From: Colletotrichum lupini
Lineage: Eukaryota; Ascomycota; Sordariomycetes; Glomerellales; Glomerellaceae
DNA length: 64,000 bases
Direction of reading: 5' to 3'
Assembly (NCBI RefSeq): GCF_023278565.1
Contig: NC_064672.1
Coordinates: 992,001 to 1,056,000, forward strand
Part shown: in pieces, positions 24,113 through 36,499 of the stretch
Layout of the letters: each line of letters opens with the position of its first letter
Numbering within the stretch: position 1 is the first letter of the stretch
Program-made: the position numbers and the translations under genes
The notes under the pieces: generated by a model
The model's database searches: none
What the model saw: the letters and a program-made list of their open reading frames with translations, nothing else
What the model was told of the DNA's origin: nothing

Positions 24113-24718
24113 GAAGGAGGAACACGAAACAGATTGCATTTTACGACAAGCAGGCAGAGAACTGGGTAGCATGGGGGAAATCAATGACAAGGAGAGCAGA
24201 GCACATCGGCCGCCAAGGGAGAACTGAGTTTTTCTCGTATCTAAACAACGGAGTAAAGGGGGAGGTCCAACATCGGGGCCTCGGCATCAAACATGAAGGG
24301 AAACAAACGTAACGGGAGTATTCAGATATATGACGGGCGTGGATGTTCAAATACCCTGCGCATGGAATCGGAGTTTGGGGGGTAGCACGGCGGCGACTGA
24401 TTGTATCATCACTAGCAGCAAACTGATTGAGCAAGGCGTGCACTTTGTTTTTACGTTTTGAGGATTGGAGGTTTCCATCTTTTGCTTCAAGGTTTCTGGT
24501 AAATTCTTCATCTATGACGCTTTTGCAATTGAATTACAGATGCCATGAGACTCTCGTTCTCTCTCTTCTGCCCTGCCTCCAAATATGTCGTCACGTTTTT
24601 CATCGAGTGTCTATGTGCCAAAACGCAAATGATGTGCCCTGCGATAGGTTGCAAAAACGCTCGTCCTATCTACCTCAGAGGCCCACGCCGCCCAAGATGT
24701 TCCCGCAATTTACTGCAT
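24113..24718. other. convergent intergenic region
   Basis: Holds the 3' UTRs of the SFT1-like gene (plus) and the ArfGAP gene (minus). Short frames present here are not gene-like. Confidence 0.55.
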
Positions 24719-26496
24719 TTACTGCCAAACATTGGAGAAGAGGTCCTCGCTGCCGCCTCCGATAGGCTTTGATGAACCAGAGCCGGCGGCGGGCTCGGTG
24801 CTGCTCGTCCATCCACCAAACTCCTCGTCCGCCGCAACCTTGGGTGCGGCGCTGAAGCCGCCAGACGCTCCGGGAACGATTGGTGTGTTGGCGAATGAGT
24901 TGGAGGAGAGGCCTCCAGAGGAGCCCCATCCGCCAAAGTCGCCTCCGAGGGAGGGCTTGGGCGCTTCCGCGGCCGCGGGTGCAGCGGCAGCCGTGGTCGC
25001 GTCGGGCGTGCTCCAGGCGTTGGAGCCCCAGACGTCGGATCCAGACCAGTTTCCTGAGCTGATTGTGCTGGTGGCAGCAGGTGTGGGGGCGGGGGAAGGT
25101 GCCTTGGGTTGAGAGAGGTTGAACACGGAGCTGGATGCGGGAGCGGGAGAGGGTTTGCTCGGGGCGGCGGCGGGTTGGGAAGGAGCGGAGAGGTCGAACA
25201 GGTCTCCCATGGAAGACGTCGGCTGAGCGGGCTTGGGCTGGGCTGCAGCCGGGGCAGGGGAGCTGGACCAGCCAAATCCGCCGAAGCCGCTGTTGGACGG
25301 CTGCTTCTGGTGCGCAGCGGGCGCGGGTGCCGCTGCGGGCTTGGAGTCGAAGAAGCTTCCGCCGCTGAGACCTCCAAAAGCGCTTGATGACGATGCAGGC
25401 GGTGGTGATCTCATGCTGCTCACCGGGCTTGACAGGCTCGCGAACGGGTCTGCCGCGGCAGGCTTGGGGCTGGTGGTGTTGTTGGAGAAGCTGAGGCTGC
25501 TGAAAGCGTCATTCATGCCTCCAAAGGACTGCTGCTGCTGATGACCAAAGGTGGGCGAGGGCATGCCGCCGAATGCGCCGCCTTGAGCCTGGGGCGCTTG
25601 TTGCTGCTGCTGGGGTTGCGGTCGCGGGGCAGAGGCGTACAGGGACAGAATGGACTGCTTGAGGTCTGGCCTGGAGGGGCCTCCCATTCCACCGGTGTTG
25701 CTGGTGCTGGCTGGCCGAGGGGGGGCGGCGGGCTCGCCAAAGAAGTCCAAGCCCAGGAGAGAATCCTTGGTGCTCGTGGCCTTGGGAGGAGCGGGATCGG
25801 ATTTCGGGGGTACCTTGCCGGGCTGGGGGCCGGCGGTGCTCGCTCTGGGGATGGGATCATCGCCGCCGATAAGATCGATTTGCGGCTGCGGGGCAGCGAC
25901 GTTTCTTGGGGGCGCGGCGGACTTGCCGACCGAACTCTTGCGAACCGATTCTCTGCGCTCGACATTCTGCTTCTCCTTAACCAGGCTCAAGGGTACATCG
26001 TCGTCACCGTCTACGTCGAGGCTGGCGGGGTCGGGAATGGGGCCGTCCATTGTCCACCTCTTGAGCTCGTACTTGGTGCGGATAAAGTTCTCAATCTTGG
26101 ATTCCGAGGGAACGTGGCCGGGCGCCAGCTTGGCCTCCCAATATTTGTTCGCGCGCGCATTGCCCCAGCTGAGGATGCTTCGGAGCTGCTCGTCGGTCCA
26201 GGAGTCGAGATCGACAGACTTGACTCTGCTAATGTGCGTACCCATGCCACGGTGAATGCCTGAACACCGGATGCAGATAAAGACACCGAGGTTCCAGCTG
26301 GCCCATCGCGGGTCTGCAATCATGACACAGTCAGCGGGAATCCCAGATTGAATCAAGATCGAATTGCCTGAAACTTACGCTTGTTCTTTTTGCAATCGGA
26401 GCATACTTTGTTGCACTCCAGTTTCAAGAGGCTCTTGATGGTCTGCTGGTTTTGGGCCGCTCTCTCGGCGGCGGGATTGGGCGGTCTTCTAGACAT
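24719..26496 (-). CDS. AGE2: ArfGAP protein of the Age2/SMAP type
   Basis: Two exons, 26379-26496 and 24719-26313, with a GTAAGT...GCAG intron, give 570 residues. The ArfGAP domain occupies about residues 15-135. Its zinc ligands are Cys32, Cys35, Cys53 and Cys56, and the arginine-finger region is CIRCSGIHRGMGTH with Arg61. The spacing Cys35-X17-Cys53 is one longer than the common X16. HPRWASWNLGVFIC after the second Cys groups it with Age2/SMAP rather than Gcs1, Glo3 or Gts1. It stimulates GTP hydrolysis on Arf at the trans-Golgi and endosomes. The rest (about 150-570) is a low-complexity tail rich in Ala/Pro/Ser/Gln/Gly with repeated Gly-Gly-Phe and Ser-Phe motifs, as in endocytic adaptors. 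The intron falls inside the zinc finger. Confidence 0.93.
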
Positions 26497-27626
26497 GGTG
26501 GCCTTTGATCGTTTTGTGGGAGGTGGACGGCGGGAGGTGATGGAGGGAGATTGAAGCAACGATTCGACGAATGGCTCTTATTTCGTCGTGGCGGCAGGTG
26601 TAGTCGGAGAAAAGGGGACGCAGCGCAGGATCGCAAAGTTGACAACCTGGACCTTGAATGTCGTGGGCCTGGGATTGATATTATGAATTGCCTACAGACT
26701 CCACGCGGCGCTGATACCGGCCAGGTAAGGGGCAACTGGGGTCGAGACCGTAGAATTCGTCCCTGCCTAAGGCAGTGATGACGGCAGTGGAGGTGGGGTC
26801 CTCAGACTGTGGTGACATGCTTTGGCAGGTGCCTGCGGTTCAGTGGCAGGTGCCCATACATTGCAAGTCGGTTGCGTCTAAGTCATGTATTCTTGGGCCT
26901 CCGTAGCTAAGTCTTCATTCAATGCATCCTCCACGGCCGAAGCCCGGTCATTGCATCCTCTCATGAGATTGTTCGTTTTCTTTCAGATATGGAGGATCTC
27001 AGTAGTCTAACGAGACAGTGGGAGTATCCACTGATACTGTGTGTTAACACTGTGTAGCTGATATCGAGAATCGCCCGAGCAGCCAGCAACGGTAGAAATA
27101 AAAACAAATGGAGAATCTCACTGGTGCAAATCATCACCGTAGTACAATATCTAATTACCTGAGTACGTCGCGAAGACTTGGCCTAGAGCATTCTTGCACT
27201 AGGTCCATGTGAAGAGAGTTTAGAAGAGAGAACGTGATGCGTGGAAGAAGTAAAAGATAAGAGATCTAACGTTTGACTCGTTTCTATCATCCAGAACTGG
27301 CAAGTTCTTGATGCCACTCTGTTGCAATTCGATGGGCTATTACCTCGATCACCTCCAATATGTCGGAATCATGTAGGTTTTAGGGTAGGCAGTCGAGGAC
27401 TTGCTGCTTCCGCCGTCGAGCTTTAGTAGCTGCCTAAATGCAGGATGACGGAAAGTGCAATTGAAATGGTTGTTGAAGCCATCTGGCCATTGCTAGCTTA
27501 CATGCAAACTACTATATGGACACATACTCCTCTACTCAGATGGTGTGGTCAATGGGAAGACGAGCACTTGGGACTTGAGCGTGGTAGAGCCGACTGAAGA
27601 CCGCTTCAACTAGCAGAAGCCTTGCC

Positions 27627-27652
27627 CACACACACACACACACACACACACA
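27627..27652. repeat. (CA)13 microsatellite
   Basis: Thirteen uninterrupted CA units. Since RIP destroys CpA in this genome's repeats, an intact CA run confirms that this island is outside RIP. Confidence 0.95.
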
Positions 27653-28479
27653 TGTATTCTCTCTCCCACATAAATGAATGCTGGCGTGCGGAGTAGCATG
27701 TAAGTTTCTAGTCAGTCTTCCGTCAATAATAGCAGTTTGACCTGTAGGGTTAGAGGCCGCCCTTACGACCGACATCAGGATTAGCAGAATGAGTACATCT
27801 TCCGGAATGAACAGGTTCTTTCCAGACCATCCAGGTTTCCCTGGTTCTCTCGCGAGAATATGATGGCTTCACCACTACCCTGATGGACCATCCAACGGCA
27901 AGGGCGCCAGCAGATCTCGTCTCGGACCTGCAACAGCACCCAAGATCACCGCCTTCTGCCACGTCGTGTGGGTTGCAGTCCGCCTGGAAGCTCAGCGCTC
28001 CTCCAATCGAGGATACGTCGGCAGCGCTTGCTCCAAGCAGCATGGATGGCTGCAAACATGTCGCAGAGCGAAAAAGGCCGGAGCATGTAAACCGCCCAGT
28101 AAAGTTGCGGGGGCGGGACGCCGGTGCATTAGCTGAACGTGGGGGAAGTGAGGGGTCGCTCGTCCGCGACTTGGACTCGCACCTTAATCCGTCGCATCTT
28201 GAGGCCTCTCGAACAGATCCTCTCTTTGCCGTAGGCAGGATGTCTTTCGCGTCCGCGTATGTTTGACCTGCGGCGTCACATCCCGCATCGGACATCCAGC
28301 TAAGCACATGCCATTAGCTGAGCCAATTTGTCTCGAGGGTGGAGGGGCGCGATATCGCTTTCCGTCTATCTCGGAGTGTCGTCCCTGGAGAGCCGGCCCA
28401 AACGTGCAACCTTCCACCCGTCGTGGCAACTTCGACATCGGACGTAGCTAACAACGCAATGCGGGGGATACTTGATTGG

Positions 28480-28486
28480 TATATAA
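28480..28486 (+). promoter_or_regulatory. likely TATA box of the PGDH gene
   Basis: TATATAA lies about 155 bases before the ATG, directly preceded by ATTGG (an inverted CCAAT box). A pyrimidine-rich leader follows up to the start codon. The call rests on position and sequence only. Confidence 0.5.
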
Positions 28487-28640
28487 CCTTTGTCGGCCGT
28501 CGCGTTTGTGTACTTGTTTGTTGTGTTCAAAATCTCTCGCTCCGACCTTAGGCTTTCTGAAATAGTCGGCTGCTTCCCATCCTTTTCTTAAACGTTCGCG
28601 CCCACTTGAACCATCCTTTGCTCAATATTGTCCCTCCGTC

Positions 28641-30344
28641 ATGGCTCCTTCTGCAATCGAGAAGATCACGTCGACGGTGTCCTCCTTCGCGTCTGATAGA
28701 CTCCGCATCCTTGTTCCTGAGAAGGTTTCCTCAGATGGTCTTGCACTCCTGAAAGACAAATACGATGTTGACAACCGCGCGGGGTTGTCTCCCGAAGAGC
28801 TCATCGAAGCGATTCCCAACTACCACGCACTGATTGTACGGTCCGAGACGAAGGTGAATGCGGATGTACTTGCTGCTGGCAGAAAGCTCCGCGTCGTTGC
28901 ACGAGCCGGCGTGGGCGTGGACAACATTGACGTCCACGCAGCAACAAATCAGGGTATCATTGTCGTCAACTCGCCTTCTGGCAACATCGTTGCCGCTGCT
29001 GAGCACACGATTGCCCTTCTCCTCGCCACGGCTCGCAATGTCGGCCGCGCAGATACCACAATGAAGGATGGAAAGTGGGAGAGAGGCAAGCTTGTTGGTG
29101 TCGAAGTTGGCAACAAGACCCTCGGTATTATCGGCCTCGGCAAGGTGGGAATGAAGGTTGCCCGAATGGCCATAGGCCTCGGCATGAAAGTGAAGGCGGT
29201 TGATCCGTATGCCAGTGCAGAGATTGCCGGCCAGGCCAACGTCGAGCTGGTAGCTGATCTCAAGAGTCTATTGCCGATTGTAGACTTCTTGACCATTCAC
29301 ACTCCGCTGATGGCAAGTACACTCGACTTGCTGAAAGAGGAGGAGTTCCAGCAAATGAAGAAGACTGCTAGAGTCCTCAATGTTGCGAGAGGCGGCGTGT
29401 ACAACGAAGCAGCGCTTCTTCGTGCGTTGGATGCGGGATGGATCGCCGGAGCTGGTCTCGATGTATTCACGGCAGAGCCACCAGGCGCCGAGTCGACAGC
29501 GTCTCAGCTGACCCGGCACCCCAAGGTGGTCGCCACCCCTCACCTGGGAGCCTCTACTGTCGAGGCTCAAGAGAACGTTTCGATGGACGTCTGTACGCAG
29601 GTGGCCGAGATCCTCCGCGGTGGATTGCCAACAGCAGCCGTCAATGCACCGTTGATCATGCCGGAGGAGTATCGCAAGTTGCAACCGTTTGTGCGTCTTA
29701 TCGAAAAGATGGGCGGGCTCTATACGCAGCACTTTGTCGGTAGTCGAGGGGGTATGATTGGTGGCCGGAAGTTCGAGCTCATCTATCAGGGCGACCTGGC
29801 GGGCATCTCCAATACACGACCGTTGTACGCCGCGCTGGTAAAGGGGCTTGTTTCATCCATCAGCGACTCAGGCGGCCGAGATGTCAACATCGTGAACGCC
29901 AGCCTGACGGCTAAGGAGAAAGGCATCATCATCAGCGAGACGCACAGCGGGGAAGCGAAGAACGCAGTGTATGCCAGCTTGGTGACGCTCCGCTCACACG
30001 GCGCAGATGGCGAGCAGGTCATCGAGGGATACGTGTCGGGGCAGAGCATCTACATCTCGAAGCTAGACCGATTCAGCGCAACTTTCCAGCCGCACGGAAC
30101 GATGTTGGTGCTGCACAACTATGACGAGCCGGGCAAGATTGGCGGTGTCGGTATGGTGCTGGGCCAGCATGGGATCAATATCACCTTCATGCAGGTGGCC
30201 AGCTTGGACGGCGAGGAGAGGAAGGCAGAAGGAGGCAATGAGGCATTGATGATACTGGGCGTAAGAGGAGAGATAAGCGGTAAAGTGGTGGATGGCTTGC
30301 AGCGAGAAGAGGGTATCTTGAACGTGAGCTTGGTAAGGTTGTGA
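28641..30344 (+). CDS. serA: D-3-phosphoglycerate dehydrogenase
   Basis: Intronless 567-codon gene. It catalyses the NAD-dependent oxidation of 3-phosphoglycerate to 3-phosphohydroxypyruvate, the first step of serine synthesis, in the cytosol. The substrate and cofactor domains (about residues 20-330) hold the Rossmann loop GLGKVG (165-170), Asp188 in VDPY as the likely NAD-ribose contact, and the 2-hydroxyacid dehydrogenase catalytic set Arg250 (in ARGG), Glu279 (in AEPP) and His301 (in PHLGAS). Residues ~330-480 match the allosteric substrate-binding (ASB) domain of long, type-1 enzymes. Residues ~488-567 form a C-terminal ACT domain that in relatives senses serine. The extra ASB domain makes it longer than yeast Ser3/Ser33 (about 470). 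The first ATG fits, with a fungal-type CGTC ATGG context. Confidence 0.97.
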   Translation: MAPSAIEKITSTVSSFASDRLRILVPEKVSSDGLALLKDKYDVDNRAGLSPEELIEAIPNYHALIVRSETKVNADVLAAGRKLRVVARAGVGVDNIDVHAATNQGIIVVNSPSGNIVAAAEHTIALLLATARNVGRADTTMKDGKWERGKLVGVEVGNKTLGIIGLGKVGMKVARMAIGLGMKVKAVDPYASAEIAGQANVELVADLKSLLPIVDFLTIHTPLMASTLDLLKEEEFQQMKKTARVLNVARGGVYNEAALLRALDAGWIAGAGLDVFTAEPPGAESTASQLTRHPKVVATPHLGASTVEAQENVSMDVCTQVAEILRGGLPTAAVNAPLIMPEEYRKLQPFVRLIEKMGGLYTQHFVGSRGGMIGGRKFELIYQGDLAGISNTRPLYAALVKGLVSSISDSGGRDVNIVNASLTAKEKGIIISETHSGEAKNAVYASLVTLRSHGADGEQVIEGYVSGQSIYISKLDRFSATFQPHGTMLVLHNYDEPGKIGGVGMVLGQHGINITFMQVASLDGEERKAEGGNEALMILGVRGEISGKVVDGLQREEGILNVSLVRL

Positions 30345-30893
30345 GGATAAGATATCCCAATAGGCTTCCCTGGGGATTCGTAAGGTAGATGATGAATCCA
30401 AGACGAGTGGATTCCACTTCACGTGCTTCATAGTCGTTTCTCTGCGAGACGTGGGCAAGAGCGAAGGTGGCCACTGGCCCCCCACGAGTTCGTGGAGCTT
30501 GGCAACATTTGTGATCTTATTGGCGAGTGGCAGAGCTCAAGGGGAAGGTGGCATGAGGTAAATAACTGGGTACTCATCATTGTTATCGCAACACTAGTGG
30601 GCGGACATTTAGTGCCTAACGAGATCATTGACAATCTGAATATTTAAGGTTTGGCAATTCTATCACCAGATGCATGAGAGGCACGAGATCTCTTACCATA
30701 TTTTGACACTGGCAGCTGAATAAACATCTTTACGTTTGGCTGTAAGAGTTCGGGTATCGGTAGCGAAGAAGGACCGTTCACTCGTTGCCACACTACACAG
30801 CCACAGGCTGTGTGCCACAACTGGTAGCGACCAGCCACAACTATACATAGGGGCTTCTGCTCACATTACCTAGAAGAATCAACCACTACTTAA
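30345..30893. other. 3' flank of PGDH gene, edge of RIP block
   Basis: Normal-composition sequence holding the PGDH 3' UTR. Short frames are not gene-like. Composition switches to RIP-type AT-rich sequence at about 30880-30900. Confidence 0.55.
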
Positions 30894-31521
30894 CACATTA
30901 TATTAACCCTACTTTTACCCTTAGTAATGTAGTAGCATAACTTATAATACGACCTAATACTAGGAATTTCTTTTTTATTAACTTATTATAACTAAGATTT
31001 AATTTACTAAATAATCCTTATTCTATTCCTATAAAAATATAACTAATAATAGCTAAGCTAAAAGCTAGATAACTATTACGTTTCTATATTAATAATACGA
31101 ATTACCCCTACGTAACGAGACTTATAAACGCTAACTAACGTTACGTAATATAAGTATTATAATAAGCTAACTAAATTATTAATACTCGCGCTAATAAAGT
31201 CGAGCTAGACTACCTTATCGAATTTTTAGAATTAATACGAGGAGTTAATACGGTAATTTAATAAATTTATATTATAAAGTTCGATTACTAATTAACGTTA
31301 TTTAACGATACTTATCTAACGACTCCTACTTAACCGTAATTATTACTTACCGCACTTTTAGTACTAGTAGTAATACGTATTATTAATTTAGGTAATTACC
31401 TCGATTTAAAAAGTCTTATTATTAACCTAAGTAACTACTACCTACGCCCTTCTTTACTTAGTAATTACGATAAGTTAATAGAGCTTTTTAGAATAGTAAA
31501 TAGTAATATAAATAATAATAA
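30894..31521 (+). mobile_element. 5' part of RIP-degraded gag/C2H2 retroelement (split)
   Basis: RIP-type sequence left of the nested Gypsy element, ending in its AATAA target. Sequence resumes at 40416 and soon after reads as a fungal gag-like protein on the plus strand. This piece is therefore the upstream part (leader or LTR plus gag N-terminus) of the same interrupted element. I could not find its LTR boundary or a second LTR copy in the window. Confidence 0.5.
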
Positions 31522-32072
31522 TATTACGGCTAGCTAGTCGTAATAAGTATATTAATAAAGGTTAAGGCTACGAGTACTAAATAAATAATATTATAGTTAT
31601 AAATAGCTTCCCTAAAGCTATATTTATAAATTATAAAATAAATAAAGCTTTAGTAATTAATCGTAGTCTTATTAAAGGGGGTTTTTAAAAAAAATAGTTA
31701 AAAATAATTATAAAATTTAATACTAAGTTAATTACTAAAGAAGCTATAGAAGTTTATTTTTAAGCTTAGCTTAAGTCTATATTATTTATAAGTCTCGTTT
31801 TTAAATATATTTTTTATAATATCTTTATTTATTATTATTTAATAGTTTACTAAACGGTTATTTATCTTATTTATTTATAATTATTTATTTTATTTATTTA
31901 TAAGCGTTCGTTCTTTATTTTATTATATAGTCGTAGTTACGTAACTTATTTATAGTTCTTCCGTCCCGAGAGGAGTTATTTCAAGTCCGTACTTTTATAT
32001 ATATAATATAATAGCTACTATAGGTCTTATAGGGCGAGGCCCTAGCCTTATTATATATATTAGGTTATAATA
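31522..32072 (-). repeat. left LTR (3' LTR) of nested Gypsy element
   Basis: 551 bp, starting TATTACGGCTAGCTAG and ending GGTTATAATA. It aligns along its length with 39866-40415, including the shared tract CTTCCGTCCCGAGAGGAGTT. Confidence 0.92.
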
Positions 32073-35000
32073 TTAGCTTCTTTTTTTAAAAGTCTAGTCC
32101 TCTAGGCCTATAAATAAGTCGTCTATTCTTAAGTTAGGGAATTATTAAATACTTTTTTAAAATATACTAATACGATATTAAGTTAAATTAAAAAATCGAA
32201 ATCTTAAATAGCTACGTCTCGCTATAAATTATTACGTATTATTCGTTTCTTTAACGAGGGTATTAAAATAATATTCTATTCGAATTATTATTCGCAGGGT
32301 ATCCGTTATTTAGTTCTTCTTAACTTTAATATTTACGAAATATATTATTATTTAAGTATTTCGTATAATACTTTTATTAATACTATTTATATTCGTAAGT
32401 ATTATAGTTCTATTTTATTAAATCTAGTTAATTAAGTATAGTTAATTAATTAGTAATAAAGTCTAATTATTTTAATTATAAAAAAAAAATAAAAGAGTCG
32501 TAGTTTTATAAAAAAGCTATAGAGTTATAAAAAAAGAGCTAAGTTTTATTAATAAGCTTAGGCTAAGTTAAATAAGTCGTTATTTAAGTTAGAACGTCTT
32601 CGTTTTTAAAAATAAATAGTATTTAAAAAAAGTCGAGTTATATTAAAAGAGTTTCTTAAGGATTTTAAAAATACTTCTTTAGTAGCTTAGGAAGTATAGG
32701 TTAATAATATTTTTAGGGTCGTTAACTAAGACGCCGTAATAGCTAGGAATTCTAGTTTTAATTTTAATTTTAATATTCCTTAAAAAGCTATTAAGAGTTC
32801 CGGAGGTTCGTAATAAGTTCCTATATATTTTCTTTATATCCGTAATTTTTCTATTTAATAAGGAATTCTCGTATTTTATTCCTAACTTTATAATTAATAA
32901 TTCGTTCAATTTCGTACTTTAATTAGTTTAGTTTAATAATAATATAATCTTTTAATATAAACTTTTTAATATAAGCTCGAGTAGTAAAATATAAAAAACG
33001 GAATAATATTATATCGTATTTAATAATCTTAATTCGTAATTAATTAATAAGATCTTTTTAATAATTTCGAAAGGTCTAAGCTTTTTATAATTTAATTTAT
33101 TACTTAGTTATTTCGTTTTAATATTATAATAAAAGAGATAAGTACTATCCCCCTTTTCTAAAAATAGTCCTCTAATCCTTAATTTATTTACGTTTTTTTT
33201 ATATATTATTATATAAACTCGAGGTTTATTAATACTTATTTATAAATTCCTTTAAGTTTATTTACGTTTACTATAGCTCTTATAGCTTATAGTCGTTATT
33301 ATACTTCTCTATATATTATTAACTAGAATCTATAGTTAAAGTAAAATAGACATTCTCTTATACTTTTATTAACTATACTATTATATACGAACTAGGTTAT
33401 TGATAAAAGTACTACTTAATTATCTTAATCGTAGTTTATATAATAATAAAAGTATATTTCGAGGATCTAGTTAATCCTTTTTATTTATTTATCGGTTTAT
33501 AAGTAAAATAATATTAATAGTTTATAATTCATACTAAGTTACGAAATTAGAGATTTTTAAAACTTTAAAGTAAATAGTTTATCTTTATTAGAAATAACTT
33601 TTTTTAATAAACCGTAGTTTAGAAATATAACTTTAATAAATACGTATATTAGGTTTTTTACGGTACTAGAGTTTCTATAAAAAATAAAGTAAGTAAACTT
33701 AGTAAGTCGATCGATTATAACTAAAATACTATTATACTATACTTTAATAAATAGTTCTTTAAACTTTAGTAATTTAATAATAAAGTTTTATATAATTAAT
33801 TACTATACCTTTATTAATAATTATAGTAGTTATAGCTCGCCGTAAGGTTTATATAAGTTATTTTTACTTTTTTTATAAGTCGCATAGTCCTTAATTATTT
33901 TTATAATTTTAGTATATATAGCGGATTTATTATAATACTAGCGAATTCGTTTTTACGTTTTAATAATTCCTTAGTAATTATATACCGGTATATTATAAAT
34001 GTTTATAATAAGCTTAGAGGTTATTTCTCTAGTTAAGTTAGTATTAATCCTTCTAACTATTATAAAAAGCTTTATAATTAATATAAGGCTACTATCCTTC
34101 TCTTATTTAAGAATAACTTATATTTTTTTAAAGACCATAACTTCGTAGTTAGGTCTTTTATTAAGAGCGTTTACTTTATTATTTTTTAAACTCTTTTAAT
34201 AAATAATTCGGAAGTTAAATTTAAATAGGAATTCGCTCTATCTAACTTATTATTTATTTAGGTTCTTATTGATTATAAAGTTTATAAAGCTTTTATAGTT
34301 TATATAAACTATAACTTCGTACTTAGTTCTAAATAATTATAGTCTCTATTTTTAAAATACTTCGATAATCGCTATTAGTTCTTTATTATAGATTTACTAA
34401 TTTGATTCTATTTTATAAAATGCTTTAGAATAGAAATAATATAAATAAAACTCTTTTTACTTATCTTATTATCTTAAGACTACTCCTATAATAAAATCCG
34501 AAGCGTTAGTCTTAACTTTAAAAAGTTTTTAAAAGTCTAGGATTATAATAACTAGTTTAGAAACGACTATGTTCTTAATTTTAATAAATACTTCTTTATA
34601 CTTAGGATCTTAAACGAATAGGGTATCTTTTTATATTAAGTTATCAAGAGGTTTAATTATATTAATATAGTCTTTAAAGAATTATTAATAAAAATTAATA
34701 AATCCTAAGAATCCTTATACGTCCTTAACGTTTTATAGTATAGGCTAGTCCCTAACTATTTTTTTTTTAATATTTATATATAGATTTATCTTAGTATAAT
34801 AATATATTTAAAGAAGTTTACTTTTTATATATAGAACTTATACTTAAAGGGTTTAATATATAACTTAGCGTTTTAAAGTTTTTAAAATACTATATAAATA
34901 TGTTTTTTATATATTTTTTAAAGTTAGGGGAGAAGATAAAAATATTATTAATATAAATAATAATAAAGATATTAACGTACTCCCGGAGTACGTAGTTAAT

Positions 35001-36245
35001 TATTATTTAAAAAATTACCGGAGTATTAGTAAGTCCGAAGGGTATAACGAAGTACTTAAAAAGTCCTCTATGAGTTTAGAATACTATTTTCTATTCGTCT
35101 CTTTTTTTAATCCGAATTTAGTTAAATACTTCTTTAAGATCTATAATAATAAACTAATTAGTTTTATAAAATAGATCTCTAAGCTTAGTAATAAATAGTA
35201 AAAGATAGTAATTCTTTTTTATAATTTCGTTAAGTCTTTTATAGTTAATAACTAGTTTTTATTTCTTTACTCTTTTTTTAATATCAAAAATAAGAGTAAT
35301 CTTATAAAAGAATTCGATAGTTAAACAAGTCTTTTCTTAAGTTTCTTATAAATATATTTATTAAAATATTCCTATTCTTTTTAATTTATTAAATATATTA
35401 AAAAGAACCTAGGTTATATTCTTTTTTTAAGTTCGACTTTTATATCCTAGTTATTATATTTTAATAATCCTATTTCTTTAAGCTCTATAAATAGTTTTAT
35501 ATATATTTAGTACTCTTTAGGTATAATTTAGAGTCGTTACAATCCCTAATCGTTAGTACTAATTATAAACTTCCTAGAGCTTTTTATTATTTTAATAAAA
35601 GCTATATATTATATTTATTCTCGTTTTTTAAGAGTTCTTAGAAATCTATTTAAACCCTTTTTTTTTAAGTCGTTTAGTAACTAGATTTTCCTAAAAAACT
35701 TAGTTAGTAGTCTAATTTATTTATAAGTTATATCTTTATAATTATAATATTTTTAGGATATCGTTAATATCTCCGATCTTTATAATATTATATTATAGTT
35801 ATTCTTATTAGTTATTAATCTATATTAAGAGGTATATAGTCTCTTAATTAATATATTTATAGTTATAGTTAACTCGGTCTCTTTCTATTATTTATAATTA
35901 ATATAAGTTATTTGTTTTATATTTATAGTAAATTAAGTTTATTTACTATTCTTAGTAAGATATAGGTTTTTTATGCGCCGCTATTAATAATAGCGTTTAA
36001 TCCTTATTTATATAGTGGTTTTTCTTTTTAGCTTTATAAGTATAAAAAATCGACCTTAATAGGATTACGCTTTTAAAAGAAATTATATAATATAGTATAC
36101 TTTTTAATTATATAATACGCGCAATATACTCTAAATACGCGCTTAACGTAATATAATAATTTTAATACGAAAACTACTATATAATTCGGGATAAGTAAGC
36201 TGCCCTTTACGTAGCGGTACTAACTAGAAAAGTTAATAATAGAGG

Positions 36246-36286
36246 TCGGCTATAATAATTAGCTATAATAATCGGCTATAATAGTT
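36246..36286. repeat. three-copy 13-14-bp tandem repeat
   Basis: Units built on GGCTATAATAAT repeat three times head to tail within the unclassified insert. Confidence 0.7.
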
Positions 36287-36449
36287 AAAGGCAGCCTTCC
36301 TTAATCATAGAGGTTCTAAACTTTAATAGTAACGTAGAGGTTTCTAAAAAAAGGGCTAAATAGGCTAATATTTATTACTCTTTAGAGCTCGTAAAGATTC
36401 TTTTTATCCTTATCGATTTTAATATTGCCCAAAGCTACTCTCTATTTAA

Positions 36450-36499
36450 ACTAAATAAATTTACTAAATAAATTTACTAAATATATTTACTAAATAAAT
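36450..36499. repeat. four-copy 13-bp tandem repeat ACTAAATAAATTT
   Basis: About four head-to-tail copies with one or two changes, inside the unclassified insert. Confidence 0.8.

Larger units (their letters stand above)
26497..28640. other. intergenic between ArfGAP and PGDH genes
   Basis: 2.1 kb between two divergent genes, holding both promoters. It contains a CA microsatellite and a likely TATA box near the PGDH gene. A 185-codon minus frame (27750-28307) and an overlapping 127-codon plus frame (27883-28266) lie in locally GC-rich sequence. Neither has recognisable domains, so they are left out. Confidence 0.5.

Noticed and set aside
24732..26263. Long plus-strand frames opposite the ArfGAP gene
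   Set aside because: They are antisense shadows of a GC-rich, low-complexity coding region; the ArfGAP frame on the minus strand is clearly the real one.
27750..28307. 185-codon minus frame, with an overlapping 127-codon plus frame
   Set aside because: Both lie in locally GC-rich sequence just upstream of the PGDH gene, overlap each other on opposite strands, and show no domain or intron structure.
32679..32909. 76-codon minus frame in the nested Gypsy element
   Set aside because: It is a chance opening in the 3' part of a RIPed pol region of AT-rich sequence; not an independent gene.
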